From the NCBI RefSeq assembly GCF_022539665.2, contig NC_081339.1, positions 124,001 to 188,000 on the forward strand: 64,000 nucleotides of DNA, written 5' to 3'. The position numbers were made by a program, and so were the translations under genes. Below the pieces are notes generated by a model, which ran no database searches, was not told the origin of the DNA, and was given only the letters and a program-made list of their open reading frames with translations. This document shows, piece by piece, positions 21,601 to 31,050 of the stretch. Within the stretch, counting starts at the first letter, position 1. Every line of letters begins with the position of its first letter. This DNA is from Daphnia carinata. Lineage: Eukaryota > Arthropoda > Branchiopoda > Diplostraca > Daphniidae.

Positions 21601-22411
21601 CCAAGCATTCCCGAAGTGGGAAGAAATGTTAGGGCCAGTGGCTTTCGCCTACAGAAACTCCGTACACTCCTCCACCTTAGAGACACCATATTTTCTAAAT
21701 CATGGTCGCGACCCTACGATGCCCATCGACCAATTCTTACTGGCTCGAACAACAAGCATCATCACGCCCTCCGATTACAAGAGCCAAACCATGCAACGCC
21801 TGCATGAAGCCTTCCTCTTGGTTAAGGATAATCTAGCCCAAGCCAGAGAGCAACAGCGAGCCCAGTACGATAAACGTGCTAGGGAATATGACTTCAAAGT
21901 AGGAGATAAAGTCCTCATCGACGTTAGGACACCGATGGCCGGCACCAGTAAGAAGCTTATTCCACGATTCGCTGGACCATACCGGGTTATCAAGGTGAAC
22001 AGTAACCAGACCGTGGAAATCCAAGAGTGCCCGGGTAAACAGACGCAGCGAGTCCACGTGAACCGCATCAAGCCGCTGTACGAGTCCATGATCTGGAAGG
22101 AAGAGCCGACCGTCGACCACGCAGACCCCCGAAAACAGACCCCGGCCGCTAACCTCCCCGGCGAGTTGGAACTTCCAGTCCCAGCTAACGAAGAGCACAC
22201 CGACCTCGACGAGACAGACCTCATCGACTTCCACGGATGGTCCCAGCCGATAGAAGGAGCCAGAGGAGAAATCTCAGTCCATGAGATAGCACCAGCGTCG
22301 ACAACCCTAGACCCTCCCATTCCACTCACTCCCGCTATACCTCTCTTACCCGAACGCCACCCCGGTCTCCGACCCCGAAACGTCCTTAGACCCCCACCCA
22401 ACTTCGAATAA
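18635..22411 (+). pseudogene. pol of the Gypsy-type element: protease, RT, RNase H, integrase
   Basis: Pol sits in a different frame from gag. The aspartic protease has ALVDSGAGKS (18715-). RT begins about 19500; its frame is lost at a run of ten A (19656-19665) right after VLVKKK and resumes in the +1 frame with LCIDYRKLNAV. Beyond that RT is intact, with FSTLDLASGYWQIEM and the catalytic Y-L-D-D near 19982. RNase H shows YTDASDYG (about 20430). Integrase has a zinc-binding HHCC region (GHLAYQ..., C-x2-C), all three acidic residues (MDFLGP, ITDRGSNF, LTERFNR) and a GPY-type C-terminal module with chromodomain-free tail. A single homopolymer indel separates this pol from an unbroken one, so it may be a recent mutation or an assembly error. 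Confidence 0.9.
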
Positions 22412-22548
22412 TAGAAATTACGGTAGAATTAGAGTAGGAAACGTAACCCCCAGTTTCGTATATACCAGTGTACCCCCATTATTTCATTATCCTTTTGATT
22501 AAGTAGTGTAGAAATTCTTTTTATATTTCGCGTTCTCAAACCCCTGTC
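22412..22548. other. pol-env spacer
   Basis: AT-rich spacer of 137 bp between the pol stop and the env ATG. It could hold the splice acceptor for a subgenomic env mRNA; several AG dinucleotides follow T-rich runs but none is outstanding. Confidence 0.35.
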
Positions 22549-24467
22549 ATGTCTTGTACCCCTAGATTTTTTGTGATGACCCTATTCGCCTTTTCGTCCC
22601 TTGTCCCCGCGGCTGCTTTCAACGTCACCGTGTGCGATTGCGACAACGCAGTGAACCTAGGCTTCCTGAAAATGGAAGAAGACGAGTGTGCGTATGAAGT
22701 GTCGCCCACCCCGCCAACGCCGGTGGCTTATGCTATCTACTCCTCGCTTCCAGAAGTCAAACGGTTCGCTGGACACATATGCAGCATGTGGGAAGTGACC
22801 ACAAAGGTTTACAAAGACTTCCTACAGTGGAACCAAGTGTCACACAGCCGCAAGCCCATCGAAGTAGACGCAACAACATGCCGACGGATGAGAGACTCGC
22901 GACACTGCAGGGGAAAAGCCATGGACATCGTCGGCCCAAACGCTTTTGCCCTGGAAGGTTACCCGTTCGTAGAGACGAGTTGGTTACAGACCACTACAGA
23001 AAAAATGACTAACTGCCGTCTCGAAGAAGTAACTCTGCAAGCGGAGTGCCCAAACTGCACTATCAGTTCCCCACTCGGAGATGCTCCTGGAGCAGCCAGT
23101 GGCTCCCTCCAGCACAACCTAGTAACCCTCGTATGGGAAGACTCCTGGAAAGAAGCGAAACAATGCGAACTAAAGATGATAGGGCACGGACTCGGCGTTA
23201 AATACACGACGGATAACGACACCATTTTCCGCGTACGTGACCCAGCAAAACAACTAGACTTCATATACTCAATGGAGAACAGCTCCGCCTGCGATAACCA
23301 GACCCGGTTTACGCTTCACCCTGTCCTGGGCATGGACAAAGTCGTCATCGCAGTACGAGAGAGCCCCAAGATGGAAGAAAAGACCGAAATAATAGCCAAC
23401 CAGTCGGGCGAGGCGGTACCGTCATTAGCGCAGGCAGAGATCGAGTATGCAAGCCACACCCAATATATTAGAGACTTCGCGATGGAAATCTCCAATCATC
23501 TAGCTCGAGAAATACGTAATCTGCAATGCGAAAGCCGCAGGGCGGCCTATCATGCCGCCACGACAACAGCCCAATACGACAGCTGGCTAGCAGCCACACA
23601 TCTGGATCTCCCTCTCTGCACCAAACTGGTAATAATAGGAACCTCCGTGTCCGTGCTACAGTGCTTCCCGCAAAACGTCACCTTCGAAACTGTCTTCACG
23701 CCTTGCGGCGCCCAACCTAAGGCCGGGAACAGTACGATCAGCATAGAAGGATGGGAGCTCACGAAGTACTCCGAGTGCTACTGGCACGCGAACTTCGTCA
23801 ACTTTAACGGCAAGGCCCACGCTTTCAGGAATAACACTTGGACGCCCGTGAATCCCAGCTTGGCCATGCACGGCCGACGCCTAATTGACGCAACACCACT
23901 AGAAATTGACAATTCCCTAGCATGATAATGCAGTTACACCCCACCATAACATCGCACCCACTGAGCACCTCCAAAATCATGGCCGACATCTTGGCATACA
24001 TCCAGCTCGGATACGTCACCGAAATGTCGGGAGAACGACATACAGACACCATACTCATCCACCCAAGCCAAGCAGGGGACATCTCCTTCATGGCGAGACT
24101 CGGATCCTGGCTCCGGAGCTTCGGAATTCTATCAGGAGTAGGAATGGCAATTGCCTTAGCCTTCCGGTTTTGTGGATTGGGTTCGCTCCTAGGACTCTAC
24201 ATCCCATGCTGTAGGTACTTCAACCCCTGCAGCTGGTTAACACCGCCACAACCCATTCATCGAGACATTGAGATGGGACTCCCAGCTGCTTCCGCACCAC
24301 CACCGAGCGCCCCGGTGACCATCGTCAACCTGCCTCCTACATCGTCGACGGGACCGAATGGCGCACCAAGACCCACATCAAATCAACAATACTTCGCACA
24401 ACCATCCGTATACCCCCTTCGCCTTGCACAACGAAGAGAAGCAGCCGCCCTCCTGTCCAGCCCCTAA
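22549..24467 (+). pseudogene. env-like membrane glycoprotein gene, split by a frame change
   Basis: The first frame (22549-23925, 458 residues) begins with a signal peptide (hydrophobic run about residues 7-23). It is rich in cysteine and has at least eight N-x-S/T glycosylation sites, as expected of a viral surface glycoprotein. It ends at a TGA that overlaps the ATG of the next frame (ATGA, 23922-23925). That second frame (to 24467, 181 residues) carries the likely membrane anchor, a hydrophobic stretch with G-I-L-S-G-V-G followed by a cysteine-containing segment, and a proline-rich cytoplasmic tail. The simplest reading is one env broken by a one-base indel; a genuine overlapping second ORF is possible. 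Which viral glycoprotein family it derives from is unclear: errantivirus F-type or chuvirus-type relatives are both candidates. Confidence 0.7.
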
Positions 24468-24632
24468 AATTAGCCAATGTCATGTCAATGTCAATATCAT
24501 GTTAGCATCGTAGGCCCTTAAGGCAATAGCACTAGTTGATCGTAAACCCGACTTAATACCGTAGAATGACTTAATGCCTCCCCGATGCCATGTCTCCAAC
24601 CCCCTCCGCCAACATACTGTAACCCTACCTAA

Positions 24633-25319
24633 CTCTACCTTAGAACCCCAACCTCGTCGGCCATAACCTCGGACCCAAGAAGCCACAGCAGGGACGGTCA
24701 CGCCGCCTGGTGGATCACTGACGAAGACATCCTCTACTGCGCCGATTATCCTTCCAACGACAACGACACGCAACACGCCACGACTCACTACGAAGACGAA
24801 GAAGAAATCCTCTACTGCGCGGATTACCCCCCTGACGACGAGGTCATGTACGATACCGACACCACGGACGACACGGACGAGGACTCACTATCCCTGGAAG
24901 ACGTATCTTGGGAGGAAAACTCTTTCTCCTCAGGTACGTCGACCGTAATTTTACACCTGGCCGAAGGCGCAGCCGTCAGCCGCCAGAGATCGCCGTATAG
25001 CCTGACGCCAACCAGTGATGTAGAAGAAAGAGGCCTGGATGCCGCGGCGTTAAACGACAGCGTCGCTAGGGAGCGTGGCGAAAAACATAATGTCAGCGTC
25101 GTCAGCAGCCATTATTCTCTGGACTCCGACGAAGAGGACTTCGCAGCGGCACGGTACGTCGAGCGCCAATACCGGGTTCCCTCCCAAAGAAAGGACGAGG
25201 ACGGCTGGCCAGCTACCAGTTGGAAGGATTTAGGAAACAATCCGGGGAGTGACATGGATGGACCGGGACCACGAGCTTCCACGCCCATGACCGGTGATGA
25301 ACAATGGAACCGACCCTAG
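24633..25319 (+). CDS. acidic accessory ORF downstream of env
   Basis: An open frame of 228 codons, with its first ATG at 24846 (157 residues from there), lies between env and the 3' LTR, where Gypsy elements normally have nothing. The product is strongly acidic and Asp/Ser/Thr-rich (D-T-D-T-T-D-D-T-D-E-D). Upstream of the first ATG the frame has two copies of a block ending [DE]-I-L-Y-C-A-D-Y-P (24720-24752 and 24798-24830), so the true start may be by splicing or a non-ATG codon. There are no membrane segments. Repetition of a protein-level block suggests selection on the peptide. No known family is recognised; function unknown. Confidence 0.5.
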   Translation, partial: LYLRTPTSSAITSDPRSHSRDGHAAWWITDEDILYCADYPSNDNDTQHATTHYEDEEEILYCADYPPDDEVMYDTDTTDDTDEDSLSLEDVSWEENSFSSGTSTVILHLAEGAAVSRQRSPYSLTPTSDVEERGLDAAALNDSVARERGEKHNVSVVSSHYSLDSDEEDFAAARYVERQYRVPSQRKDEDGWPATSWKDLGNNPGSDMDGPGPRASTPMTGDEQWNRP

Positions 25320-25358
25320 GTGACAGGCGACGACTAAGCGGGATAGATCGAAAGTTAG

Positions 25359-26129
25359 AACTTTAAAGTTAAATAAGTTAGTTAGATTATGTGTTCTATT
25401 GCTCATGTTGCGGTTGCCCCCCCCCCACTTGACTCTTTCGCCTCTTGTTTCGTTTTTTATTACCCTTTCTTCGCATAACGTGGGGTCAACGACAAGACAT
25501 AAATCACTCGACCTCGCGTTTCGCGTAACATTCTGGCTCTGTTGCGATGACCCCACGCAAACTTAGCGTTACCACGCCAAGTTGGCGTCATCAAACCCAA
25601 GTGTGGTATAAAACCCACGCCTGAGATGTGCCTCGAGAGAGTCTTCTTGTAACCTTTACTCGCGTTAGTCGTGCTGTAGTGTTTCTCTTGCGTAGCATTC
25701 AGTTTCGTATCTAAGTGTTTGTGTATCTTTCAACGTTACGCCGAAATAAACTTGATTCAACACTCCACAACTGTCGTACTCTCCTGGTCATATCCTCAGC
25801 ATCCCAAGCCGAGACGCCGCTTCCCATTCTGTCGTGACCGCCACCAGCTCTCTCCGACGCCACAGCATCCTCAACCCTTCGGTAACCATGGATCCGATGT
25901 AAGTATCATCACACCCTCACCCTTCTCACTTTCCTACCGTTGTTCTCTTCATATCCGTGCAGCCGACGTGACTGGCTGACGGATCCTAACAAATATAACT
26001 GTGTACCATGCACAATGACCAGAATATTGGATTAAGACATTAACCTGACCGTTGTCAGTATTGTTTTTATTGTTGTGTGTGTCGTAATCACCCAGTTGCG
26101 CCAGACGTGGCTGGGTCTCGATTATTGCA
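25359..26129 (+). repeat. 3' LTR of the Gypsy-type element
   Basis: Partner of 14770-15503. TATAAAA at 25607-25613 and AATAAA at 25745-25750 are conserved. It is longer than the 5' copy by an extra segment containing 'ctcgcgttagtcgtgctgtag' near 25655. Confidence 0.9.
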
Positions 26130-26360
26130 ATATTCATGGAAATGTATGGCGCGATGTTCTACGCAAGAAGCTCATCCAATCAGCAATAAGCAGGATGTAA
26201 AGTATAATATAAAAATAGAATTCAAGGAAATGTCAATGACACTTGAATTACTATATTTATAATGTATACTTGAAATATAATGAATAATAAACATAGTATA
26301 TAGTTTTAATCTAAAGAAAACAAACAATGAGGATAAAATATAATTAAATATTGTATTTTG
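26130..26360. other. AT-rich flank of the Gypsy-type element
   Basis: No gene seen; separates the LTR from the SecA-like locus. Confidence 0.4.
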
Positions 26361-26510
26361 ATGACTTCGTTACAAGAACAAAATGTCGAAAAAAATATTG
26401 AAAATCTCATAGACACACTGAGAGAATATAAGATGCCAAATGCGGGTATGGACTTGGGATATAGCTGGATGCTGGATGACGTGCAAAACATGGCAGAAAA
26501 ATCAAAATAA
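26361..26510 (+). CDS. 49-residue ORF upstream of the SecA-like locus
   Basis: ATG at 26361 opens a short helical, acidic frame (MTSLQEQNVEKNIENLIDTL...) ending at 26508-26510. It is 12 nt upstream of the SecA-like frame and out of phase with it. It may be a degraded N-terminal part of that gene. It does not match the N-terminal region seen at 30192-30800. Confidence 0.25.
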   Translation: MTSLQEQNVEKNIENLIDTLREYKMPNAGMDLGYSWMLDDVQNMAEKSK

Positions 26511-26521
26511 AAACAGACCAA

Positions 26522-28313
26522 ATGAAGGAAGCCGACGAACAAGAATACAAATTGACTGAGAAAACAATACAGAAATTGATCAAGGAATGGCAGACAAATG
26601 GTTTAAAACTGAATCATACGTCCATTGTCGATTTTGTCTTTGTCTACGATTACGCCGTACAAAAAACGTGTAAAAAGAAGGAGATAAACAAATATTCCGA
26701 CTACGGAACACCCAGAGAGTGACAATCATTACATTGCTGACATCTGAATGCAAAAACACGTTAACACAAATGTCAACCGGTGAAGGCAAGTCGTTCATCG
26801 TCGCTGGTGTCGCAATCGCATTGGGTCTTTGCCGAAACGAAGAAAACAAAAATGAAAAAATTGACGTCATTACAAGTAATTACGTACTGGCTCGCCGTGA
26901 TTCCACGTTAACGGTGGCTGATTGCGGTCTGCGGGAGCTTTATGAATATTTCGATATAAGCGTAGCAAACAACTGTAGCCAATGGATGGATGAACGAACT
27001 CAAGCCTATAATGCGACCGTCGTTTATGGACAACTGGCCAATTTTCAACGAGATTATTTGCTAGATACTTTCTACGGTCATAACATTCGCGGTGACCGCA
27101 CCGTGGACCTTGCGATTATTGATGAAGTCGATTGCATGTTACTCGATCGTGGTAGCAATACGCTGTACTTATCGCACGACATCCCTGGCATGGAGATGCT
27201 CGAATCTCTTTACGTTTTCATTTGGGAAAAGATACGAAGCTCTTCCAGTGGATCTGATAAACTAGGAATTATAAATTCCATTAAATTAGCCGTTCTTCAC
27301 GATCTTTACGGTGCTATTACTAAAGAAGATCTGAAATCAATTCACGGCCCACTGAAGGACTAACCATCGGAAAAAAATTCGCTATGGAACTATTTGATTG
27401 AAATAAAAATCATCGATCTACAAGGACGTCTGTTGATGGAAAACAAGATTGACAGCATCAGTTTGAACCGACAAAAAGATCCTAAGATAAAATCTTATCT
27501 TCGGAGCGTAGCGAAACGTGAGCGAAGTATTCGAATACCTAAACATTTGATGCCCTTCGTCGATCTTCATCTCGACACCTGGTTGAACAATGCCATGCAG
27601 GCTCTGGAACTCAAACGAGACGAAGACTACGTAGCAGATCAAGACAGAACAGATACCAACCCAAATTTCAACCCTCAAGTGATAATCATCGACCAGGACA
27701 CGGGGATGGATCAGATCTCATCGCAGTGGGACGGAGCACTGCATCAGTTTGTTCAGCTCAAGGAAGGCTGCAAGTTGACGTCCCAATGTCTAAAGGCTAT
27801 TTTTATTTCCAACGCAAGATACGTCCAGTCTTATAAAAAGGCTGCAGGTGTCTCGGAAACTTTAGGATCCGAACCGGAGCGAGACTTCATGCTAAGAAAC
27901 TACATGAACATTCAAGTTAAGATTCCAACAGCTTTCCAGAAACGTTTTTACCTTAAACCGACGCGAGTCTTTCCAACAGAGAAACAATGGCTCCATGCCA
28001 TCGTCAAAGAAGCACAACAAATTATTTTTCCTGATGGTCATGCTCGTTCTCTCGTCACCTTCAGTCAGTCAATTAAAAACGTTAATATCGTTCATCGTTA
28101 CTTGAAAAATGCTTTAAAAACCAATGGTAATAACATCCACTGCTATACACGCGATTATGAAAAGTTTGCTTTCGAAGGTGTGCAGCTTGGAGTCGGTCAC
28201 GTGATCATCGCCACTAACTTGGCGGGTAGAGGCGCTGATATCAAAATAAGCAATCAATTGAGAGAAAACGGAGGTCTACACATCTGTCTGACTTTTTTGC
28301 CAAAAAACGAACG
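26522..28313 (+). pseudogene. secA-like: SecA-type translocation ATPase, broken copy (motor domains)
   Basis: SecA is the ATPase that drives preproteins through the bacterial or plastid SecYEG channel. The fragment reads as follows. A pre-motor helix region (26522-26700) ends in a frameshift near 26700. The nucleotide-binding domain follows: Walker A S-T-G-E-G-K-S (26773-26793), VITSNYVLARRD, VYGQLANFQRDYLLDTFYG, and the D-E-V-D box (27121-27132). An in-frame TAA sits at 27361-27363. Then comes the preprotein-crosslinking-like domain (HQFVQLKEGCKL, then YKKAAGVSETLGSE) and the second motor domain with FSQSIKNV and IATNLAGRGADIKI (about 28206-28247), ending in GGLHICLTFLPKNER. The copy stops exactly before the Q-x-x-G-R arginine-finger motif, so it could not hydrolyse ATP normally. 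Apart from the frameshift and one stop, the reading frame is preserved, so decay is recent. Resemblance is to the SecA-like proteins known from some arthropods, rotifers and ciliates. Confidence 0.85.
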
Positions 28314-28368
28314 GACCTACAATTGAAATTTTCTGGGTCATTGGATAAGGATCATTTACAACAAGTTA
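28314..28368 (+). repeat. 55-bp direct repeat, copy 1 (SecA-like locus)
   Basis: Begins 'gacctacaattg' and ends 'acaagtta'. It matches 30118-30172 except for one base. Here it is fused to the truncated motor region and followed by a miniature transposon; at the other site it precedes a SecA-like N-terminal region. It is therefore probably the 5' part of a second gene copy. Confidence 0.85.
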
Positions 28369-28731
28369 GGGGAGGTAGGGCGTGGTTGGAACACAAAAGT
28401 TATTTTTGTTCCGTACGATTACAAAAATCGTCCAAGTAGGCTAAACTAAAAAATATATAGATTTGTAGCCAGTTATCTCAGCTACATAACAGTATTTTTT
28501 TGGGTGGGTTCGCCAAAGATGAACATCTGCTATGTGTAAAAAACTGGAGGTACCCCAAGTTGTTTCAATTGCCAATTCTACTCGGCAATTGAAACAGGGC
28601 GTCTGGGCAATTGAAACGGGGGTTTTCCCATAAGAGAGCTCCCGGTTTTATGAAGAAACTAAAATGACGATATCTCAGAATCTGGGATACGTATTTTGAT
28701 GAATTTTTTACAGTAATATAAAGGGGTTTTA
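28369..28731. mobile_element. miniature transposon inserted at TA in the SecA-like locus
   Basis: Starts GGGGAGGTAGGGCG directly after TA (28367-28368), the same end as the element at 11901. The interior has repeated 'caattgaaac' words and the block 'agaaactaaaatg...cgatatctcagaatctggga', which also occurs at about 33463. The right end is not a clean inverted repeat, so the copy is rearranged and the boundary approximate. Confidence 0.6.
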
Positions 28732-30090
28732 TTGGAAAAAGATTTATTAGACAAATTATCTGATAACTACACCGAATTGAAACGAAAGCTGAAAGAAGGA
28801 AAACGTGAAAATCAGAATATAAAAACCATCTGCGACAGTGAACTGGATAAATGGGCCTTATGGCTGGACCAAAACGAGAACGAAATTTCCTACGTTTCAT
28901 TTGGTCAACTTGAATTGCCAGACAGCAGCACAACAGACATCAGTTGGATGACACCAGTCCGATCTGTTGTCATGGCCAAAAATCTGGCTCTGCAAAAGTC
29001 ATCGCTGTCGGGGGCAGCTGAAATTCTGAAACGAGTCACTGATTCAAAGGACAGTGATCTTTATCCTGCTGCTCATTACTACTTTGCTTTCATTTTGATT
29101 CAATAAGATTTTAAAGAAAACAAAGCTAAATTTATTCAAATTTTACAAAAATGCGAAACTATTTTGAGCAAAGAAATAGACATGCACTTGTCCTTTTACC
29201 GCAGTGTCGCCCATGCAGCGCCTGACCCAGCCCCATCATTCTGCGCCGTCGATGCCTACAAACAACAAAAATACAATATCATGAAAATCCTGGAATATTT
29301 CATCGGTTCCGTCCGAACTCTATTGGGCAGCCATCACTGCTCATCTTCTAATCTCAAGGAAGCTGGAAAGGAAGAAAAAAAAGAAAAAAGCTTTATTAAG
29401 AAAGTTTAAATATTTCTACAAAAAACCGGATTAGAAAATGTGCGTTTCCAAAAAGAAAGAAAAAAGTGTAAACCTGAACAAAAACCAAAAATTTGTCCCA
29501 AAAGGGCGGACAAACTGTTTGAATTATTGGTAACACAAAAGTGTATCACGTGTCGGCTCAACGACATGGATACAATTCCTGGGAATAGGGACGCTATCAT
29601 TCAACAAGTAGCCAATGAACACGGAATCGAGAGGCTGGAATACAATTTAAAGTCTGCCTTTGTGCGGAATTTGAGAGAAAAGCAGATCGAAAAAAAATTG
29701 GAAAAAGAAAATTTGATTCCGTGTACGAGAAAGGCGTTTTGGGAAGAGCTGAAGAACGCAGGTGCACTAGAAGCGGTGAAAGATGGGTTATGTTCTCGAA
29801 TGAAATGCGTCATCATGTTGGAATCCGAATGCGACGTCGAACCAAGCCAACCGAACAGCAAAAAACTGAATCGAGAAAATCGGATCAATATCGAAGACTT
29901 TCAGTTTGGATTGGATTCTTTTCATGGCGAAAACAACTGTCTGAACGTGCTGTACAAGCCCATTTACGACAACACGGATGAGTTAATAAAGCAAAAGAAA
30001 ATTATGTTCAGTAAACGGTACGTTATTGAACAACTTCGCGATGAATACCGTCACCGAAAGGAGAAATTTGAATTCAACCAAATTGCATAG
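28732..30090 (+). pseudogene. secA-like: SecA-like gene, C-terminal helical region, broken
   Basis: One frame runs from 28732 to 30090 with in-frame TAA at 29104-29106 and 29407-29409; the protein style continues on both sides of each stop. The product is helical and charged. A segment near 28930-29100 (VRSVVMAKNLALQKSS...AAEILKRV...LYPAAHYYFAFILIQ) resembles the tetratricopeptide-like tail found after the motor domains in eukaryotic SecA-like proteins. The rest is a coiled-coil-prone, Lys/Glu-rich tail. It lacks a secretion signal and the bacterial C-terminal zinc motif. The link to SecA comes from position, frame and composition more than from motifs. Confidence 0.55.
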
Positions 30091-30117
30091 GTCAATCTCG
30101 ATAAACTTAAAACTGTA

Positions 30118-30172
30118 GACCTACAATTGAAATTTTCTGGGTCATTGGTTAAGGATCATTTACAACAAGTTA
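30118..30172 (+). repeat. 55-bp direct repeat, copy 2 (SecA-like locus)
   Basis: Partner of 28314-28368. This copy retains TA followed by 'gtctact' at the place where copy 1 has the miniature transposon, so it represents the empty target site. Confidence 0.85.
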
Positions 30173-30191
30173 GTCTACTTCTGACATTCTT

Positions 30192-31050
30192 GCTATCGAC
30201 AGCATACAAGACGAATTGAATAAAATAGCCAATGGAATGCCATCTCTGGTGCCTGAATTGCGAAAAGCGGTTATCACATCCGACAGCTGTTCCGCGTTAC
30301 AGCCCCAGAATTTGTTACGGCTTTTAAAAATGATAGCAAAAGACTGTGATCAAAGTGACGGAATGACAAGCCAACAATGGCCGGAGCTTCAGCTACTGCC
30401 TATTAGCGAGTGGTATTACCATTTAAGAAGCAAAATCTGGAAAAACAAGGTCGAGCTGCTGTTCAGCGATCCGAATACTCCAAAAGAGAATAATGAAGTC
30501 CTTTACATGCTACTGGAATTCGAATTCAGAAACGACGAAGATTATCGTGAGAAAACTTTTTGTAACGCTTTACACGCTCAGGACCTGACGACGTTTTTAA
30601 TTAGTTTACGAAACGTTCTACATCCGCGAGCGACTTTTAGCCAAAATCACATCGAAAGAAATGTTGACGATATCACATCGGAGATGATGGAAAATTATTC
30701 TGAGAATGACAGGTTAGCCCTAGTATACCTTAAAATGTTAGCTGATGTGGAAGAAAAGGAAAAGAAATCTAAAAATCAAATGAACGAATCCGGCCAATAA
30801 GAATGCACGCTTACTAGGAAAAGAATAAAAAAATTGATCGAGCAATGGCAAACAGAAGGTCTGGAACTGACTGATACTTCAGTTGTCGATTTTCTGTACG
30901 TCTACGATTATGCCGTACAGAAAACGTGTACGAAGAAAGGAGGTAAAGAAATAACATTCCGACTACGTGACACCCAGAAAGTGGCGATCATGACATTGCT
31001 GACATGCAAAGAAAAAAACACGTTAACAAGCTTCCGAGTGCTGATGAAAC
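30192..31050 (+). pseudogene. secA-like: second SecA-like gene copy, N-terminal part only
   Basis: A helical N-terminal region (30192-30800; includes LQPQNLLRLLKMIAKDCDQ and EWYYHLRSKIWKN) ends at a TAA (30798-30800). The same frame then continues with KKLIEQWQTEGLELTDTS, VYDYAVQKTC and LRDTQKVAIMTLL. The last part is clearly homologous to 26560-26760 in the first copy and leads to ...NTLT, where the Walker A motif should follow. Instead the sequence changes at about 31024 and ends at 31110. This copy therefore keeps what the first copy has lost (the N-terminus) and lacks the motor. Confidence 0.75.

Larger units (their letters stand above)
14770..26129 (+). mobile_element. Gypsy/Ty3-type LTR retrotransposon with env and extra ORFs, 11.4 kb
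   Basis: Near-identical LTRs at both ends enclose, in order, a repeat-rich leader, gag, protease, reverse transcriptase, RNase H, integrase, a glycoprotein-like env and an acidic ORF. An env after pol is typical of errantivirus-like Gypsy elements that can form particles. The copy is fairly young, because the LTRs differ at few sites apart from one 36-45 bp indel near 15048 / 25648. It is not fully coding: gag, pol and env each contain at least one break. I could not identify a clean target-site duplication (left flank ...cgata, right flank atatt...). Confidence 0.9.

Noticed and set aside
23922..24467. Independent second envelope gene
   Set aside because: The frame starts on the env stop, lacks a signal peptide and holds the anchor the first frame lacks, so a broken env is simpler.
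14770..26129. Target-site duplication of the Gypsy-type element
   Set aside because: Left (cgata) and right (atatt) flanks share only short words; no 4-6 bp duplication could be defined without moving the LTR edges away from the shared sequence.
26522..31050. Bacterial contamination as the source of SecA
   Set aside because: The locus is broken by a TA-inserted element also found at 11901 in the same window, has no operon structure or ribosome binding sites, and shares the AT-rich composition of its neighbours.
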